Shown: piece by piece, positions 1 to 7,439 of the stretch
Layout: each line of letters begins with the position of its first letter
How positions within the stretch are numbered: position 1 is the first letter of the stretch
Program-made: the position numbers and the translations under genes
Notes under the pieces: generated by a model
Databases searched by the model: none
What the model saw: the letters and a program-made list of their open reading frames with translations, nothing else
Told to the model about the DNA's origin: nothing
Source: Gemmatimonadota bacterium
GTDB taxonomy: Bacteria > Gemmatimonadota > Gemmatimonadetes > Longimicrobiales > UBA6960
Reading direction: 5' to 3'
DNA length: 11,167 nt
Assembly (NCBI GenBank): GCA_022564535.1
Contig: JADFLD010000026.1
Span: 1 to 11,167, forward strand

Positions 1-795
1 AGACTGCGCGGACCCGAGCTCGTCGTCCAGCTCCGGGTCCGGGACATACGAGAGGGGCATCGTCCCTTGAGCGACCTCCCGGGGCACCTCCCCGTATTCG
101 GCGATGACCACGGAGATGTTGTCGTCCGAGCCGCTCTCCAGCGCGGACGACACCAGCGACTGCGCCGCTCCACGCGGCCCACCGGATCGCCTGAAGATCC
201 TTTGCAGGTCGTCGTCGCTGAGCGTCTTGTACAGACCGTCGGAGCAGATCAGTAGTGCCATGTCGTCTTGGACCGGAAACGGGCCGAAGACGTCGACCTC
301 CACGTGCTCCTCCGTGCCGATCGAACGTGTCAAGGCGTCCTTCCACGGCGTCGCCATCGCCTCCTCCTCCGATTGGCCGCGCTTCACCGCCTCGGCCACG
401 AAGGAATGATCGTCCGTGATCTGACGGATTCCGTCGCCGGACAGTAGATAGCCACGACTGTCGCCCACGTTCGCTATGATGAACTCGCCGTCCTCAATCA
501 GCGCCACAACGAGGGTCGTCCCCATCCCCTGTTTACCAGGGTCCCTCGCCATTTCGTGCACCCGCGTGTTCGCCAGCGTCACCGCGACATCGAGGTCCTC
601 ACCGTCCTCCACGGCCGCCACGAGCGTCTCGAGAGCCAGTGCGCTCGCCACCTCGCCCGCGGCGTGCCCCCCCATTCCGTCGGCGACAGCCACGAGAACG
701 CGACCGTCTGATAGGGTCTCAGCGAAGACCGAGTCTTCCTGATATGGGCGTTGACCGGCGATCGACTCGACGGCGAGCCGCGGCTCATTCGCCAC
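1..795 (-). CDS. PP2C-family Ser/Thr protein phosphatase (C-terminal end outside window)
   Basis: This is a metal-dependent PPM/PP2C phosphatase, expected to remove phosphate from Ser/Thr residues in the cytoplasm. It is open for 265 codons with no stop before the window edge. The ordered family motifs are all present: QEDS at residues 19-22, VADGMGGHAAGE at 37-48, GMGTT at 90-94, NVGDSRGYL at 109-117, a DDHS segment at 128-131, SDGL at 185-188 and GSDDN at 222-226. Asp21, Asp39, Asp186 and Asp225 match the usual Mn/Mg ligands. The start is GTG at 795-793, chosen because GGAGG lies 7 bases upstream and the first motif follows at the normal distance. The catalytic domain ends near residue 235. 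The acidic, Pro-containing tail that follows continues out of the window and may lead to a linker or membrane segment. A partner Ser/Thr kinase is often encoded nearby but none is visible here. The family assignment is secure; the substrate is unknown. Confidence 0.95.
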   Translation of the reverse strand, partial: MANEPRLAVESIAGQRPYQEDSVFAETLSDGRVLVAVADGMGGHAAGEVASALALETLVAAVEDGEDLDVAVTLANTRVHEMARDPGKQGMGTTLVVALIEDGEFIIANVGDSRGYLLSGDGIRQITDDHSFVAEAVKRGQSEEEAMATPWKDALTRSIGTEEHVEVDVFGPFPVQDDMALLICSDGLYKTLSDDDLQRIFRRSGGPRGAAQSLVSSALESGSDDNISVVIAEYGEVPREVAQGTMPLSYVPDPELDDELGSAQS

Positions 796-830
796 GCTGC
801 TACCTCCGAAAGAGCGGCAAGGGGTCAGTA

Positions 831-859
831 CAGATAGGTTTCACGCGGTCGCGGAGCAA
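831..859 (-). promoter_or_regulatory. candidate sigma70-type promoter for the PP2C gene
   Basis: Read on the minus strand, TTGCTC (859-854) is separated by 17 bases from TATCTG (836-831). That is about 35 bases upstream of the GTG start. The match is by eye to the -35/-10 consensus only; no start site is known. Confidence 0.35.
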
Positions 860-919
860 GCGCGAACGAATTGCCGAGCGATCCGCGAGCGCGAGCCCCC
901 CGGCAGCTCGGGAGGGATT

Positions 920-937
920 CCCATGCGTCCGCATGGG
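920..937. repeat. perfect 8+8 palindrome in divergent spacer
   Basis: CCCATGCG (920-927) and CGCATGGG (930-937) are exact reverse complements separated by TC. The element lies between the divergent PP2C and DUF2911 genes, upstream of both candidate promoters, and there is no T-run after it. An operator is more likely than a terminator. An imperfect C-rich/G-rich inverted repeat sits just to its left (about 896-917). Confidence 0.5.
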
Positions 938-973
938 TCGCAGCGGGAGCCTCGAGGGCGCCCATTCAGTGAC

Positions 974-1001
974 TTGAAAAAGGACCGGGCTCTGATAGCT
1001 T
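974..1001 (+). promoter_or_regulatory. candidate promoter for the DUF2911 lipoprotein gene
   Basis: TTGAAA (974-979) and TAGCTT (996-1001) are spaced by 16 bases and lie about 45 bases ahead of the chosen ATG. The -35 match is good and the -10 match is weak. Confidence 0.3.
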
Positions 1002-1045
1002 CCCGCCCATCAGTCCTTCTCGACCCGGTAGCCAGCAGGAGAATC

Positions 1046-1678
1046 ATGCGCTTCATCAGGACCTTTCCCACCCTCTTGGCCGCAACCCTCCTCATCGCCT
1101 CATGCGGCGGTGAAGAGGCGATGGGTGAAGCGAACTCGAGCGACATGGACGTGGCCGCAGGCGATGCCCTCTCCTGCTATGTAGCGCGAGGCTCGGTAGC
1201 GGAGTCGCGAGAGCGTCCCAGCCCCCTCCGCGAGACGGAGTTGAGCATCGGCGGCAACTCGGCACTTCTTTGCTACGGTGCCCCTTCGGCGCGTGGTCGC
1301 GACATCATGGGAGGCCTACTCGTCTACGGGCAGCCCGAACGGGTCGGCGCAAACGAACCCACCACGATCCATCTGAGTGGCCCCGCCTCGGTCGGCGGCG
1401 TCTCGCTCGAAGCGGGCAGCTACTCCCTCTACGCAGTCGCCAACGAGGACGAGTGGCGCTTCTTTCTCAACTCCAACTGGGAGCGCTGGGGCATTCCGAT
1501 CGACAACGCCGTGCGCGCCAATGAAGTCGGAAGCTTCACAGCCACCCCGGAGTCCATGGACGAGATGGTGGAGACGCTCAGGTACCGCTTCGAGCCGACG
1601 GCCGATGGCACGATGGGTGACATCGTCCTGGAGTGGGAGCACACGCGGGTGAAGTTCCACGTGCATCCGGGAGCGTAA
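1046..1678 (+). CDS. DUF2911-family lipoprotein
   Basis: The product is a predicted exported lipoprotein of 210 residues. It starts with a basic-hydrophobic signal and the lipobox IASC, with the lipidated Cys at residue 20. A polar, Gly/Glu/Ser-rich linker follows. From about residue 55 to the end it matches the DUF2911 pattern as I know it: an RPSP segment, RGRDIMGGLLVYG, RVGANEPTTI, LEAGSYSLYAV, DEWRFFLNSNWERWG and a final LEWEHTRVKFHV. The function of DUF2911 is not known. The frame is open further upstream to an ATG at 923, but the start at 1046 is preferred because it has an AGGAGA site about 4 bases ahead and puts the signal sequence at the N-terminus. The longer start would also put the upstream palindrome inside the gene. 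The gene is monocistronic, divergent from PP2C and convergent with the MscS operon. The usual anchoring Cys is present, so a periplasmic-facing location is likely. Confidence 0.9.
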   Translation: MRFIRTFPTLLAATLLIASCGGEEAMGEANSSDMDVAAGDALSCYVARGSVAESRERPSPLRETELSIGGNSALLCYGAPSARGRDIMGGLLVYGQPERVGANEPTTIHLSGPASVGGVSLEAGSYSLYAVANEDEWRFFLNSNWERWGIPIDNAVRANEVGSFTATPESMDEMVETLRYRFEPTADGTMGDIVLEWEHTRVKFHVHPGA

Positions 1679-1731
1679 CCCGGCGGACGACCATCCCTAA
1701 CAGCCTCTGGTAGTAGCGGTTCACTCTATTG

Positions 1732-1748
1732 CTAGCACGGGCTGCTAG
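1732..1748. terminator. weak hairpin between convergent genes
   Basis: CTAGCA (1732-1737) and TGCTAG (1743-1748) are exact reverse complements around a 5-base loop. They lie between the ends of two convergent genes. No T-run follows on either strand, so a bidirectional terminator is only suggested by position. Confidence 0.25.
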
Positions 1749-1750
1749 GA

Positions 1751-2794
1751 TCAGTCGCTACCGCCCGGAGATTGCATGACAACGGTCCGGATCGGGAATG
1801 GAATCTCGATGCCCGTGTCGCCGAACCGCCTGTGCAGGCGCTTGATGAACTCGTGCCTGATCGGTCCCTGACTCCTGAACTCACGCACCATCATCCGCAC
1901 CTCGAAGTTGATGCTCGAGTCGGCAAATGTGTGGAACAGAAACACAGGCTTCTCCTCTGGCAGTCCTCCGTCGATCTCCTTGAGTACCTCGGCCGCGACC
2001 TCGAGTGTGACACGTTGGACCTCCTCGAGGTCGCTGTCGTAGCTCACCCCAACCTCGATGCTCACCCAAAGTGATGGGCGTGGAAAGCTGAAGTTTTTCA
2101 CGATCGACGACGCGAGAAGGGAGTTCGGCACATCGACGAGATTCCCGTCGGGAAACGTTTGAATCGTGGTACTCCGGCCCTTCACATCGGTGACCCATCC
2201 CGCTTCTCCGGAGCTCAGTTGGATGTAATCCCCTGCGCGCACCTGTCTCGATAGAATGATCTGCACTCCGGCGAAGAGGTTGCCGAGTGTGTCCTGCAAG
2301 GCCAGGGCGACGGCGAGGCCGCCGATGCCAAACGCGGTGATGAGGGGCGTGATGTCGATCCCGAGATTCCCCAGGACGATGGAGATGCCGAGCACCGCGA
2401 CCGCCCCGCGGGCAAGATGCACCACCAGCGTAGGCGAGCGAATCGCCCCCGGAGAACGCGTGGAGAGCAACTCGACGGCGCCCGCGGCCAGCCGCATGCC
2501 CCCTACTACCACGGAGCCGACCAGGACAATCATCAAAACGCTCTGCACAACGCTCGCGACCACCGGTTCGGTGTCGCCCACCGTGAGCGCGAGGTACACG
2601 CCACCCGTCCCGAGCCAGACGGTCGGCAGTCCGCGGAGTGCTTCGACCGCGAGATCGTCCCACTTGAAGCGGCTCAGAGACGCCAGCTTGAGCACCTGTT
2701 TCATGACGAGACGCTCGATGAGGTAGCCCAGCAGGATCCCTCCGATGACGAACGCTAGGCGTTGTACCCAGGGCAGCTGAAGGAGGTCGGTCAT
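1751..2794 (-). CDS. MscS-family mechanosensitive ion channel
   Basis: The product is a 347-residue inner-membrane small-conductance channel that would release solutes when membrane tension rises. Hydrophobic segments lie near residues 10-30, 53-72, 80-108 and 122-143. The pore helix at about 150-182 contains the Gly/Ala-packed GIGGLAVALALQDTLGNLFA pattern typical of MscS. A beta domain follows (AGDYIQL, then a segment with VTDVKGRSTTIQTFPDG and VPNS). An alpha/beta C-terminal domain ends with the family signature GIEIPFPIRTV at 328-338. With about five membrane segments it is longer than E. coli MscS (three segments) and closer to YnaI-like members. It has no cyclic-nucleotide-binding domain of its own. 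Its ATG overlaps the stop of the upstream gene (ATGA), so translation is probably coupled. An AGGAGG-like site was not seen ahead of the ATG, which fits coupling. It is the last gene of a three-gene operon. Confidence 0.95.
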   Translation of the reverse strand: MTDLLQLPWVQRLAFVIGGILLGYLIERLVMKQVLKLASLSRFKWDDLAVEALRGLPTVWLGTGGVYLALTVGDTEPVVASVVQSVLMIVLVGSVVVGGMRLAAGAVELLSTRSPGAIRSPTLVVHLARGAVAVLGISIVLGNLGIDITPLITAFGIGGLAVALALQDTLGNLFAGVQIILSRQVRAGDYIQLSSGEAGWVTDVKGRSTTIQTFPDGNLVDVPNSLLASSIVKNFSFPRPSLWVSIEVGVSYDSDLEEVQRVTLEVAAEVLKEIDGGLPEEKPVFLFHTFADSSINFEVRMMVREFRSQGPIRHEFIKRLHRRFGDTGIEIPFPIRTVVMQSPGGSD

Positions 2795-4749
2795 TTTTCC
2801 GCAGTTTCCAGAATGCCAGTCAGTACCTCTCGCGTGATCGCGTAGAGGGGCGGTACACCTTCAGCCGCCCGAAGGCGTGCGGACAGGTTGGCATCGTGGC
2901 GCAGAGGAAGGTCGGACGTGTAGTAGAGGAAGCGGAGGCCCAAATCGTCGGCGATCGCGCCGCGGCTCATGGATTGGGCGAGATGGCGCAGGTAGAACGC
3001 CCCCTCCATCTCCAGGCCAATACAGCGCCAGATATGACGATTGAAGTGAAGCATCGTGCGATTCTGCATCAGCGTGCCGGTCACCGTGAGCATGTTGCCA
3101 ACGTGGACGCTCCGATCGGGCGTACGAGACCGAAGCCGCTCCACGTCTACGATCTGCCCACCTGGAATCGCGTGGTAGTAGTCTCGCGACTGCTCGACGA
3201 AGCCGGAGGCGACGAGTATGTCGCCTCGCTCACCCACAAGGCCTCCGGCCTTCCCCAAAACGCTGACGCTGCTGAGGTTTCGACCGAACAGCGACGCCAG
3301 ATTCGCGACGATGTGTTCCGCCTGCTCACCGAACGCGTAGTCGATGTTCACGATCAACGAGGGGCGACTCGGCGGCCCATCGGGAATGCCGGGGTCCATT
3401 TCGCTCCACGCGAGCTTCGACGTGTCGATGAGTTGGACCGCGATTCCGGTGAATGCCGTCCATTCCAGCGTCAGGATTCCGGACTCTCTCTCGGCCCGTG
3501 CCCGCACCTTCACGTCGCCGGGCCCGCCCCTCAAATAGTCTGGAGTGAGCGCGCACACGAGGTCGTATTCCTCATGCCACTCCTCCTCCGCAAGCATGTG
3601 ACCGGACGTGCGCCCCCACTCGAGAATGGCGCCTGCGTTCTCCCTGACCCATGAACTCAGACAATTTTGTACGGAGTGCGTATTGCTGCTGATGACGTGA
3701 ACCGGGAGGTCGTCGGGCAAATCCGTCGGATCGAATCCCAACAACTCACGGGTCGCCCGCGCGATCTGAGTACACCACGACTCGGCGTGTGCGCTGTTGT
3801 AGTTGTTAGGCTCCTTGTGGACTTCGATACGGAAGTCCTCGTGATGCAGCGCGATCTCACGAACCCTCTCCGCGGTATCGTCGGGCCAGATCGCCTTCAA
3901 GGGCTCGACGTCCGCATCCGACAGGGCGTCGAAGCCACCCCGGTCTCGAACCCGGCGCCGAATCTTCTTCGCCTCGATCGAATAGAGACAGAGGCACGTG
4001 ATCAGATCGACGAGGTCCGAGACACCATCCCGCACCAGTACCATGTTCTTGCCCGGGATCATCTCATAGATGGCCCTCCTTCGCGCAGACGTCGGGACGG
4101 AGAGAAATCGCTCATCGGGATTCGCATACAACTCCGGCAAGACGCCGGTCAGGTAGAAGGACAAGGTTCTGGTGACGTTTTCGGGAAGCCGCCGCACCGC
4201 ATACGTGAGGGCCCCGAAGTCGATCACGTCCCTCGTAGAAGCGTGGGGATGCAGCGCGGGATCGAGCTCCCGATAGAACGGAAGGAGTCGTTGCAGATCG
4301 ACCGAGCCTCTCGCCACGGCGCGCAGGAGCTCGACGTGGAAGCGATCGAACGGCGCGAAGATCCCCTGTTTGTCTCGAAGGATGCTGCCCAGCGCCTGGG
4401 CGAAGGGGGTCGACTCGTGGACGAGCCGGAGGAAGCGTTCGCCCGACATCGTGAGCGCGCGGACCCGATCCACGGCCCGCACCTCCTGTCCTCTTCGCTC
4501 GTCGAAGAGCGCGGCCCGTTCGCCGATGTAGTGGCCCGTCGTCACGATCCTGGAGCGACCACGCCGTCCAGAATCTCGGTCCATCACCCGAACGGAGCCT
4601 TCCGCGAGGAGAAAGACACGCTTATCCGACTCGTCATCCTGCTCGATGAGCACTTCGTCGGCCTGGAACACGCACTCGGTCAAATCCGCGCGCAGCGCGT
4701 CCCGCTGCTCCGGCGAGAGATACCGGAACGGAATGATCTGCTCGAGCAT
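2791..4749 (-). CDS. cyclic-nucleotide-binding domain protein with nucleoside-phosphorylase-like C-terminus
   Basis: This 652-residue cytoplasmic protein has no signal peptide. Residues 1-120 form a CAP/PKA-type cNMP-binding domain: FLLAEGSVRVM at 46-56, then a phosphate-binding cassette with GERAAL at 76-81 and Arg86 in the position of the phosphate-contacting Arg. Residues 170-300 are a helical region (ALTYAVRRLPENV, KNMVLVRDGVSDLVDLIT). Residues 350-470 contain VHVISSNTHSVQNCLS. The C-terminal 190 residues resemble purine nucleoside phosphorylases and AMP nucleosidase: GKAGGLVGERGDILVAS at 499-515, GLEMEGAFY at 578-586 and TSDLPL at 611-616. Asp613 corresponds to the catalytic Asp and Glu580-Met-Glu to the ribose-binding segment. 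The middle and C-terminal parts recall DUF6909 from memory of that family; this was not checked by a search. The start is ATG with GAGG four bases ahead, 6 bases after the upstream stop. Enzymatic activity is inference. Which nucleotide it binds is unknown. Confidence 0.75.
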   Translation of the reverse strand: MLEQIIPFRYLSPEQRDALRADLTECVFQADEVLIEQDDESDKRVFLLAEGSVRVMDRDSGRRGRSRIVTTGHYIGERAALFDERRGQEVRAVDRVRALTMSGERFLRLVHESTPFAQALGSILRDKQGIFAPFDRFHVELLRAVARGSVDLQRLLPFYRELDPALHPHASTRDVIDFGALTYAVRRLPENVTRTLSFYLTGVLPELYANPDERFLSVPTSARRRAIYEMIPGKNMVLVRDGVSDLVDLITCLCLYSIEAKKIRRRVRDRGGFDALSDADVEPLKAIWPDDTAERVREIALHHEDFRIEVHKEPNNYNSAHAESWCTQIARATRELLGFDPTDLPDDLPVHVISSNTHSVQNCLSSWVRENAGAILEWGRTSGHMLAEEEWHEEYDLVCALTPDYLRGGPGDVKVRARAERESGILTLEWTAFTGIAVQLIDTSKLAWSEMDPGIPDGPPSRPSLIVNIDYAFGEQAEHIVANLASLFGRNLSSVSVLGKAGGLVGERGDILVASGFVEQSRDYYHAIPGGQIVDVERLRSRTPDRSVHVGNMLTVTGTLMQNRTMLHFNRHIWRCIGLEMEGAFYLRHLAQSMSRGAIADDLGLRFLYYTSDLPLRHDANLSARLRAAEGVPPLYAITREVLTGILETAEK

Positions 4750-4755
4750 CGTGCC

Positions 4756-5181
4756 TCAGCCGCTCGAGGCGAGATCCGCGAAGTATTGCCTCATCCCGGC
4801 CATGCGCTCGGCCGCACCCGGCCACTCGGCCGCTACCTGCTCCACATGTTGGAAAAGGCTCGGCTGACCCGTGACCTCCCGCACCTCCTCGATCATGTGT
4901 TCCACCTTGCAGTACAGCGCAAGCATCTCCCCGCAGGTCGCATAGAACATCGGCGTATCGAGGGCCCCGTGCACGACGAACGTCGCCGCCATGTCCCAGT
5001 AACCAGTAGCCATTCTCAGGAAGACACCGTTGTCCGATTGCAGCGTGGAGACCACGTCGTCGGGGGAGGTCGGATTGAACTCGCGAATGCACCAGTCTCT
5101 GGCCTCCCGCAGCTTGGGGTCCCTTCGGAGGTCATACAGACTCATCAGCGTTTGGGCGTTCTCATGGGGTGTGCTCAACAT
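4756..5181 (-). CDS. hypothetical 141-residue protein, first gene of the cNMP/MscS operon
   Basis: I do not recognise the family with certainty. The protein is soluble, mostly helical by composition, without signal peptide or membrane segment. Notable stretches are SLYDLRRDPKLREARDWC at 14-31, a TSPDDVVSTL segment, MATGYWDMAATFVVHGALD at 57-75 and a long helix-prone EHMIEEVREVTG segment. The same frame stays open upstream to 5652, but that extension runs antisense to prfC and is probably not translated. The ATG at 5181 was chosen because GGAG lies just before it (a short spacing of 3) and the likely protein sequence begins there. An ATG at 5145 is a weaker alternative. The stop is 6 bases before the ATG of the 652-residue gene, so the two are almost certainly co-transcribed. 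It may be an accessory or regulatory subunit for that protein. That role rests only on gene order. Confidence 0.75.
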   Translation of the reverse strand: MLSTPHENAQTLMSLYDLRRDPKLREARDWCIREFNPTSPDDVVSTLQSDNGVFLRMATGYWDMAATFVVHGALDTPMFYATCGEMLALYCKVEHMIEEVREVTGQPSLFQHVEQVAAEWPGAAERMAGMRQYFADLASSG

Positions 5182-5376
5182 CGACTCCAATTTCACCGGG
5201 GATGGATTCCAGAACGTGAGAACTAGCGAAATACTCGGGGTAGCGCACGGGGACGGACTCGACTTTCTTCCGGCCATGAATCGCATATCATCGGCCGCCG
5301 CCGGAGTCGGCGTGGCGGCCGCACTCATAGCCGAAATGTTTGTGGAGTCGTCGAGCCGCGCCGAGGACGAGCATTG

Positions 5377-6999
5377 ATGAGCGCGTCTCTCGAACAGGAG
5401 ATCGCGCGGCGACGCACCTTCGCCATCATCAGCCACCCCGACGCAGGCAAGACGACGCTCACCGAGAAACTGCTTCTCTACGGCGGCGCGATCCGTACAG
5501 CGGGGTCGGTCAAGTCGCGTCGCGCTGCTCGACACGCGACGTCCGACTGGCTCGACATGGAGAAGGAGCGCGGCATCTCCATCACGGCGAGCGTGCTTCA
5601 CTTCGACTACCAGGGATTCAGGATCAACCTCCTCGACACCCCCGGCCACCAAGACTTCTCGGAGGATACGTATCGGGCGCTGATGGCGGCCGACAGCGCG
5701 ATCATGCTGCTCGACAACCGAAAGGGCGTGGAGACCCAGACACGGAAACTGTTCAGCGTTTGCAGGAAACGTCGTCTCCCGATCTTTACGTTCGTGAACA
5801 AGTGCGACCGGGTCGGAGAGGACCCAATCGGACTTCTCGACGACGTGCAGTCGGAACTGGGGATCGACTGCTTCGTGTCAACCTGGCCCGTCCGCAAGGA
5901 CGGGCAGTTCGTCGGCGTGTACGATCGGATGACGGGCCACGTTCTTCTGTACGAAAGAACCGACGACCACGGTCAGACCAGACCCGCTGTGACGTCCGTG
6001 TCACTCGCCTCGAGCCAGCTGGAGTCCGCCCTCGGCGTAGAAGGGGTCGACCGACTCCGAGAAGAGGTGGAGTTGATCGAAGTCGCGGGCACACCGGTGG
6101 ACATCGAGGCGTTCGCGAGAGGCGAGGCGAGCCCCGTCTGCTTCGGAAGCGCGCTCACGAATTTCGGTGTCGACGTCTTCCTGGAGCGCTTCCTCTCACT
6201 CGCGCCCGCCCCGACACCCCGCGAGGGAACCCACGGGATCGTCGATCCGGTCGAGCAGCCATTCTCGGGCTTCGTCTTCAAGGTCCAGGCGAACATGGAC
6301 CCTCGGCATCGTGACCGAGTGGCTTTCGTGCGCATATGTTCCGGGAGATTCGAGCCCGGATCGGAAGCGATCGTCTCCAGAACGGGGAAGTCGATCCGCT
6401 TGGCACAGCCGCAAGAGTTCATGGCGCGGGAGCGCTCTCACGCCGAGTCGGAAGTCGTCGCGGGAGACGTCGTTGGCTTGCTCGACCGAGGCAGCTTGAG
6501 GGTTGGGGACACGATCGCCATCGGGGGGAAGATCGAATACCCGGGTGTGCCCCGCTTCTCTCCGGAGCACTTCGCCCAAATCCGCATCGACGACGCGCTT
6601 CGGCGAAAACATCTCGACCGAGGACTCCGCCATCTCGCGGAGGAGGGCACCATTCTGCTGCTCTTCGCCCCGTCTATCACCGGTCCGGTTCCGATCGTTG
6701 GCGCCGTGGGGCACCTGCAGTTCGATGTCCTCCTCGACCGCCTCGAGAGGGAGTACAACGTGACCGCCCGGTTGGAGACCCTCCCGTTTCACTGCGCTCG
6801 CTGGGTGCGGGGGCCCGAGCCCGCCATCAAAAAAATTGCATCCGCCTATGGGCGGCGTCAGGTAGAAGATTCCGATGGCGCTCCACTGATTCTATTCGAC
6901 AACGAATGGACCCTTCAGCGGAGCGTCGAGGAGGAAAAGGATCTGACTTTCTATGACGTTCAGCCAGGCAAGCACACGTCCTCGATTGAGGGATCCTAG
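5377..6999 (+). CDS. prfC: peptide chain release factor 3
   Basis: RF3 is a translational GTPase that recycles RF1/RF2 from the ribosome after peptide release. The product is 540 residues, close to the usual family length. The G-domain motifs are in order: HPDAGKTTLTEKLL (about 20-33, P-loop), HATSDWLDMEKERGISIT (switch I region, about 53-70), DTPGHQDFSEDTY (87-99) and NKCD (141-144, with Cys where Leu is common). Domain II follows (FSGFVFKVQANMDPRHRDRVAFVR), then the RF3 C-terminal domain (GPVPIVGAVGHLQFDVL). SEDTYR after DTPGHQDF and SDWLDMEKERG separate RF3 from EF-G. A TTG at 5374 directly before the ATG is a possible start; GAGG at 5363-5366 serves both. The gene is divergent from the cNMP/MscS operon across about 195 bases, in which I found no convincing promoter beyond a lone TATCAT at 5286. 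Confidence 0.97.
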   Translation: MSASLEQEIARRRTFAIISHPDAGKTTLTEKLLLYGGAIRTAGSVKSRRAARHATSDWLDMEKERGISITASVLHFDYQGFRINLLDTPGHQDFSEDTYRALMAADSAIMLLDNRKGVETQTRKLFSVCRKRRLPIFTFVNKCDRVGEDPIGLLDDVQSELGIDCFVSTWPVRKDGQFVGVYDRMTGHVLLYERTDDHGQTRPAVTSVSLASSQLESALGVEGVDRLREEVELIEVAGTPVDIEAFARGEASPVCFGSALTNFGVDVFLERFLSLAPAPTPREGTHGIVDPVEQPFSGFVFKVQANMDPRHRDRVAFVRICSGRFEPGSEAIVSRTGKSIRLAQPQEFMARERSHAESEVVAGDVVGLLDRGSLRVGDTIAIGGKIEYPGVPRFSPEHFAQIRIDDALRRKHLDRGLRHLAEEGTILLLFAPSITGPVPIVGAVGHLQFDVLLDRLEREYNVTARLETLPFHCARWVRGPEPAIKKIASAYGRRQVEDSDGAPLILFDNEWTLQRSVEEEKDLTFYDVQPGKHTSSIEGS

Positions 7000-7064
7000 C
7001 CGGAGGCGAGCGTCAGGGCCGTGCCACAGCAACCCATACACACGAAACTCATGCTGCCCTTACC

Positions 7065-7418
7065 GAGGGGCGCACTTTACTTGTGCCGCTCTTCTTCGGT
7101 GGCATCTATCAATCCGCGAGACGGATATCCTCGCGAGCGCAGCCACAAAAACCTTGCTCCGGCTCAACCAGGACCGTGGTGACCGATATCCAGATGCCGC
7201 GAGGTGACGGGATAGAGTTGATCTCAGCGTTGAAAGGCATGGACCGGGACGCGTCGATCGTAGCAGTCTCCGGACAGACTCCGCACAAGTTACAGATCGC
7301 TCAATTGGCGGGTGCGCGTTCAATCCTCCTGCAGCCACTCACGAAGGAACGGCTCACGGAAGCCGTCGAGGAAGCATGCCTGCCGCTCGAGCCGGAGCCC
7401 CTCGCCGGGGGCTACTAA
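7065..7418 (+). pseudogene. decayed response-regulator receiver domain
   Basis: The second half of a CheY-like receiver domain is readable from 7173: TVVTDIQMPRGDGIELI with the phospho-acceptor Asp codon at 7185-7187, then ASIVAVSGQ and SILLQPLTKERL. The first half is broken. A strand-1-like RTLLV is readable in the same frame (about 7071-7085). Helix 1 to helix 2 appear one frame away as ALLRWHLS and DILASAATKTLLRLNQD (about 7085-7172). The acidic DD pair that should follow strand 1 is missing, and the conserved Lys of the KP motif is Gln (LLQP). There is no ribosome binding site before the only available start, a GTG at 7083. The most likely reading is a gene disabled by a deletion and a frameshift. 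A short expressed protein cannot be excluded. Confidence 0.65.
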
Positions 7419-7426
7419 GGGAAGAG

Positions 7427-7439
7427 GTTCCCTAGGAAC
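7427..7439. terminator. small inverted repeat at the junction of convergent genes
   Basis: GTTCC (7427-7431) and GGAAC (7435-7439) pair around CTA, which is the stop codon of the caspase gene on the minus strand. A second perfect 6-bp stem, AGCCCC (7396-7401) with GGGGCT (7408-7413), lies just to the left. There is no T-run; the terminator role is inferred from location only. Confidence 0.25.

Noticed and set aside
1881..2663. 260-codon minus-strand frame inside the MscS gene
   Set aside because: Its Arg/Gly-rich translation has no recognisable motifs, while the overlapping frame gives a complete MscS protein.
3667..5226. Long open frame (519 codons) on the plus strand
   Set aside because: It is opposite the 652-residue and 141-residue genes. 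Its composition is rich in Arg/His/Gly without any domain, as expected of a high-GC antisense shadow.
5182..5652. Upstream extension of the 141-residue frame to a 298-residue protein
   Set aside because: It would run antisense through the divergent spacer and the start of prfC, and its residues are low-complexity (Ser/Ala/Arg-rich) with no ribosome binding site before its first start.
5794..5829. NKCD instead of NKLD in the G4 motif of prfC as a sign of loss of function
   Set aside because: The nucleotide-contacting Asn, Lys and Asp are intact and the variable third position tolerates Cys, so the GTPase is probably functional.
5340..6314. 324-codon plus-strand frame overlapping prfC
   Set aside because: It is an Arg/Pro-rich frame-shifted shadow of prfC, which has complete RF3 motifs in its own frame.
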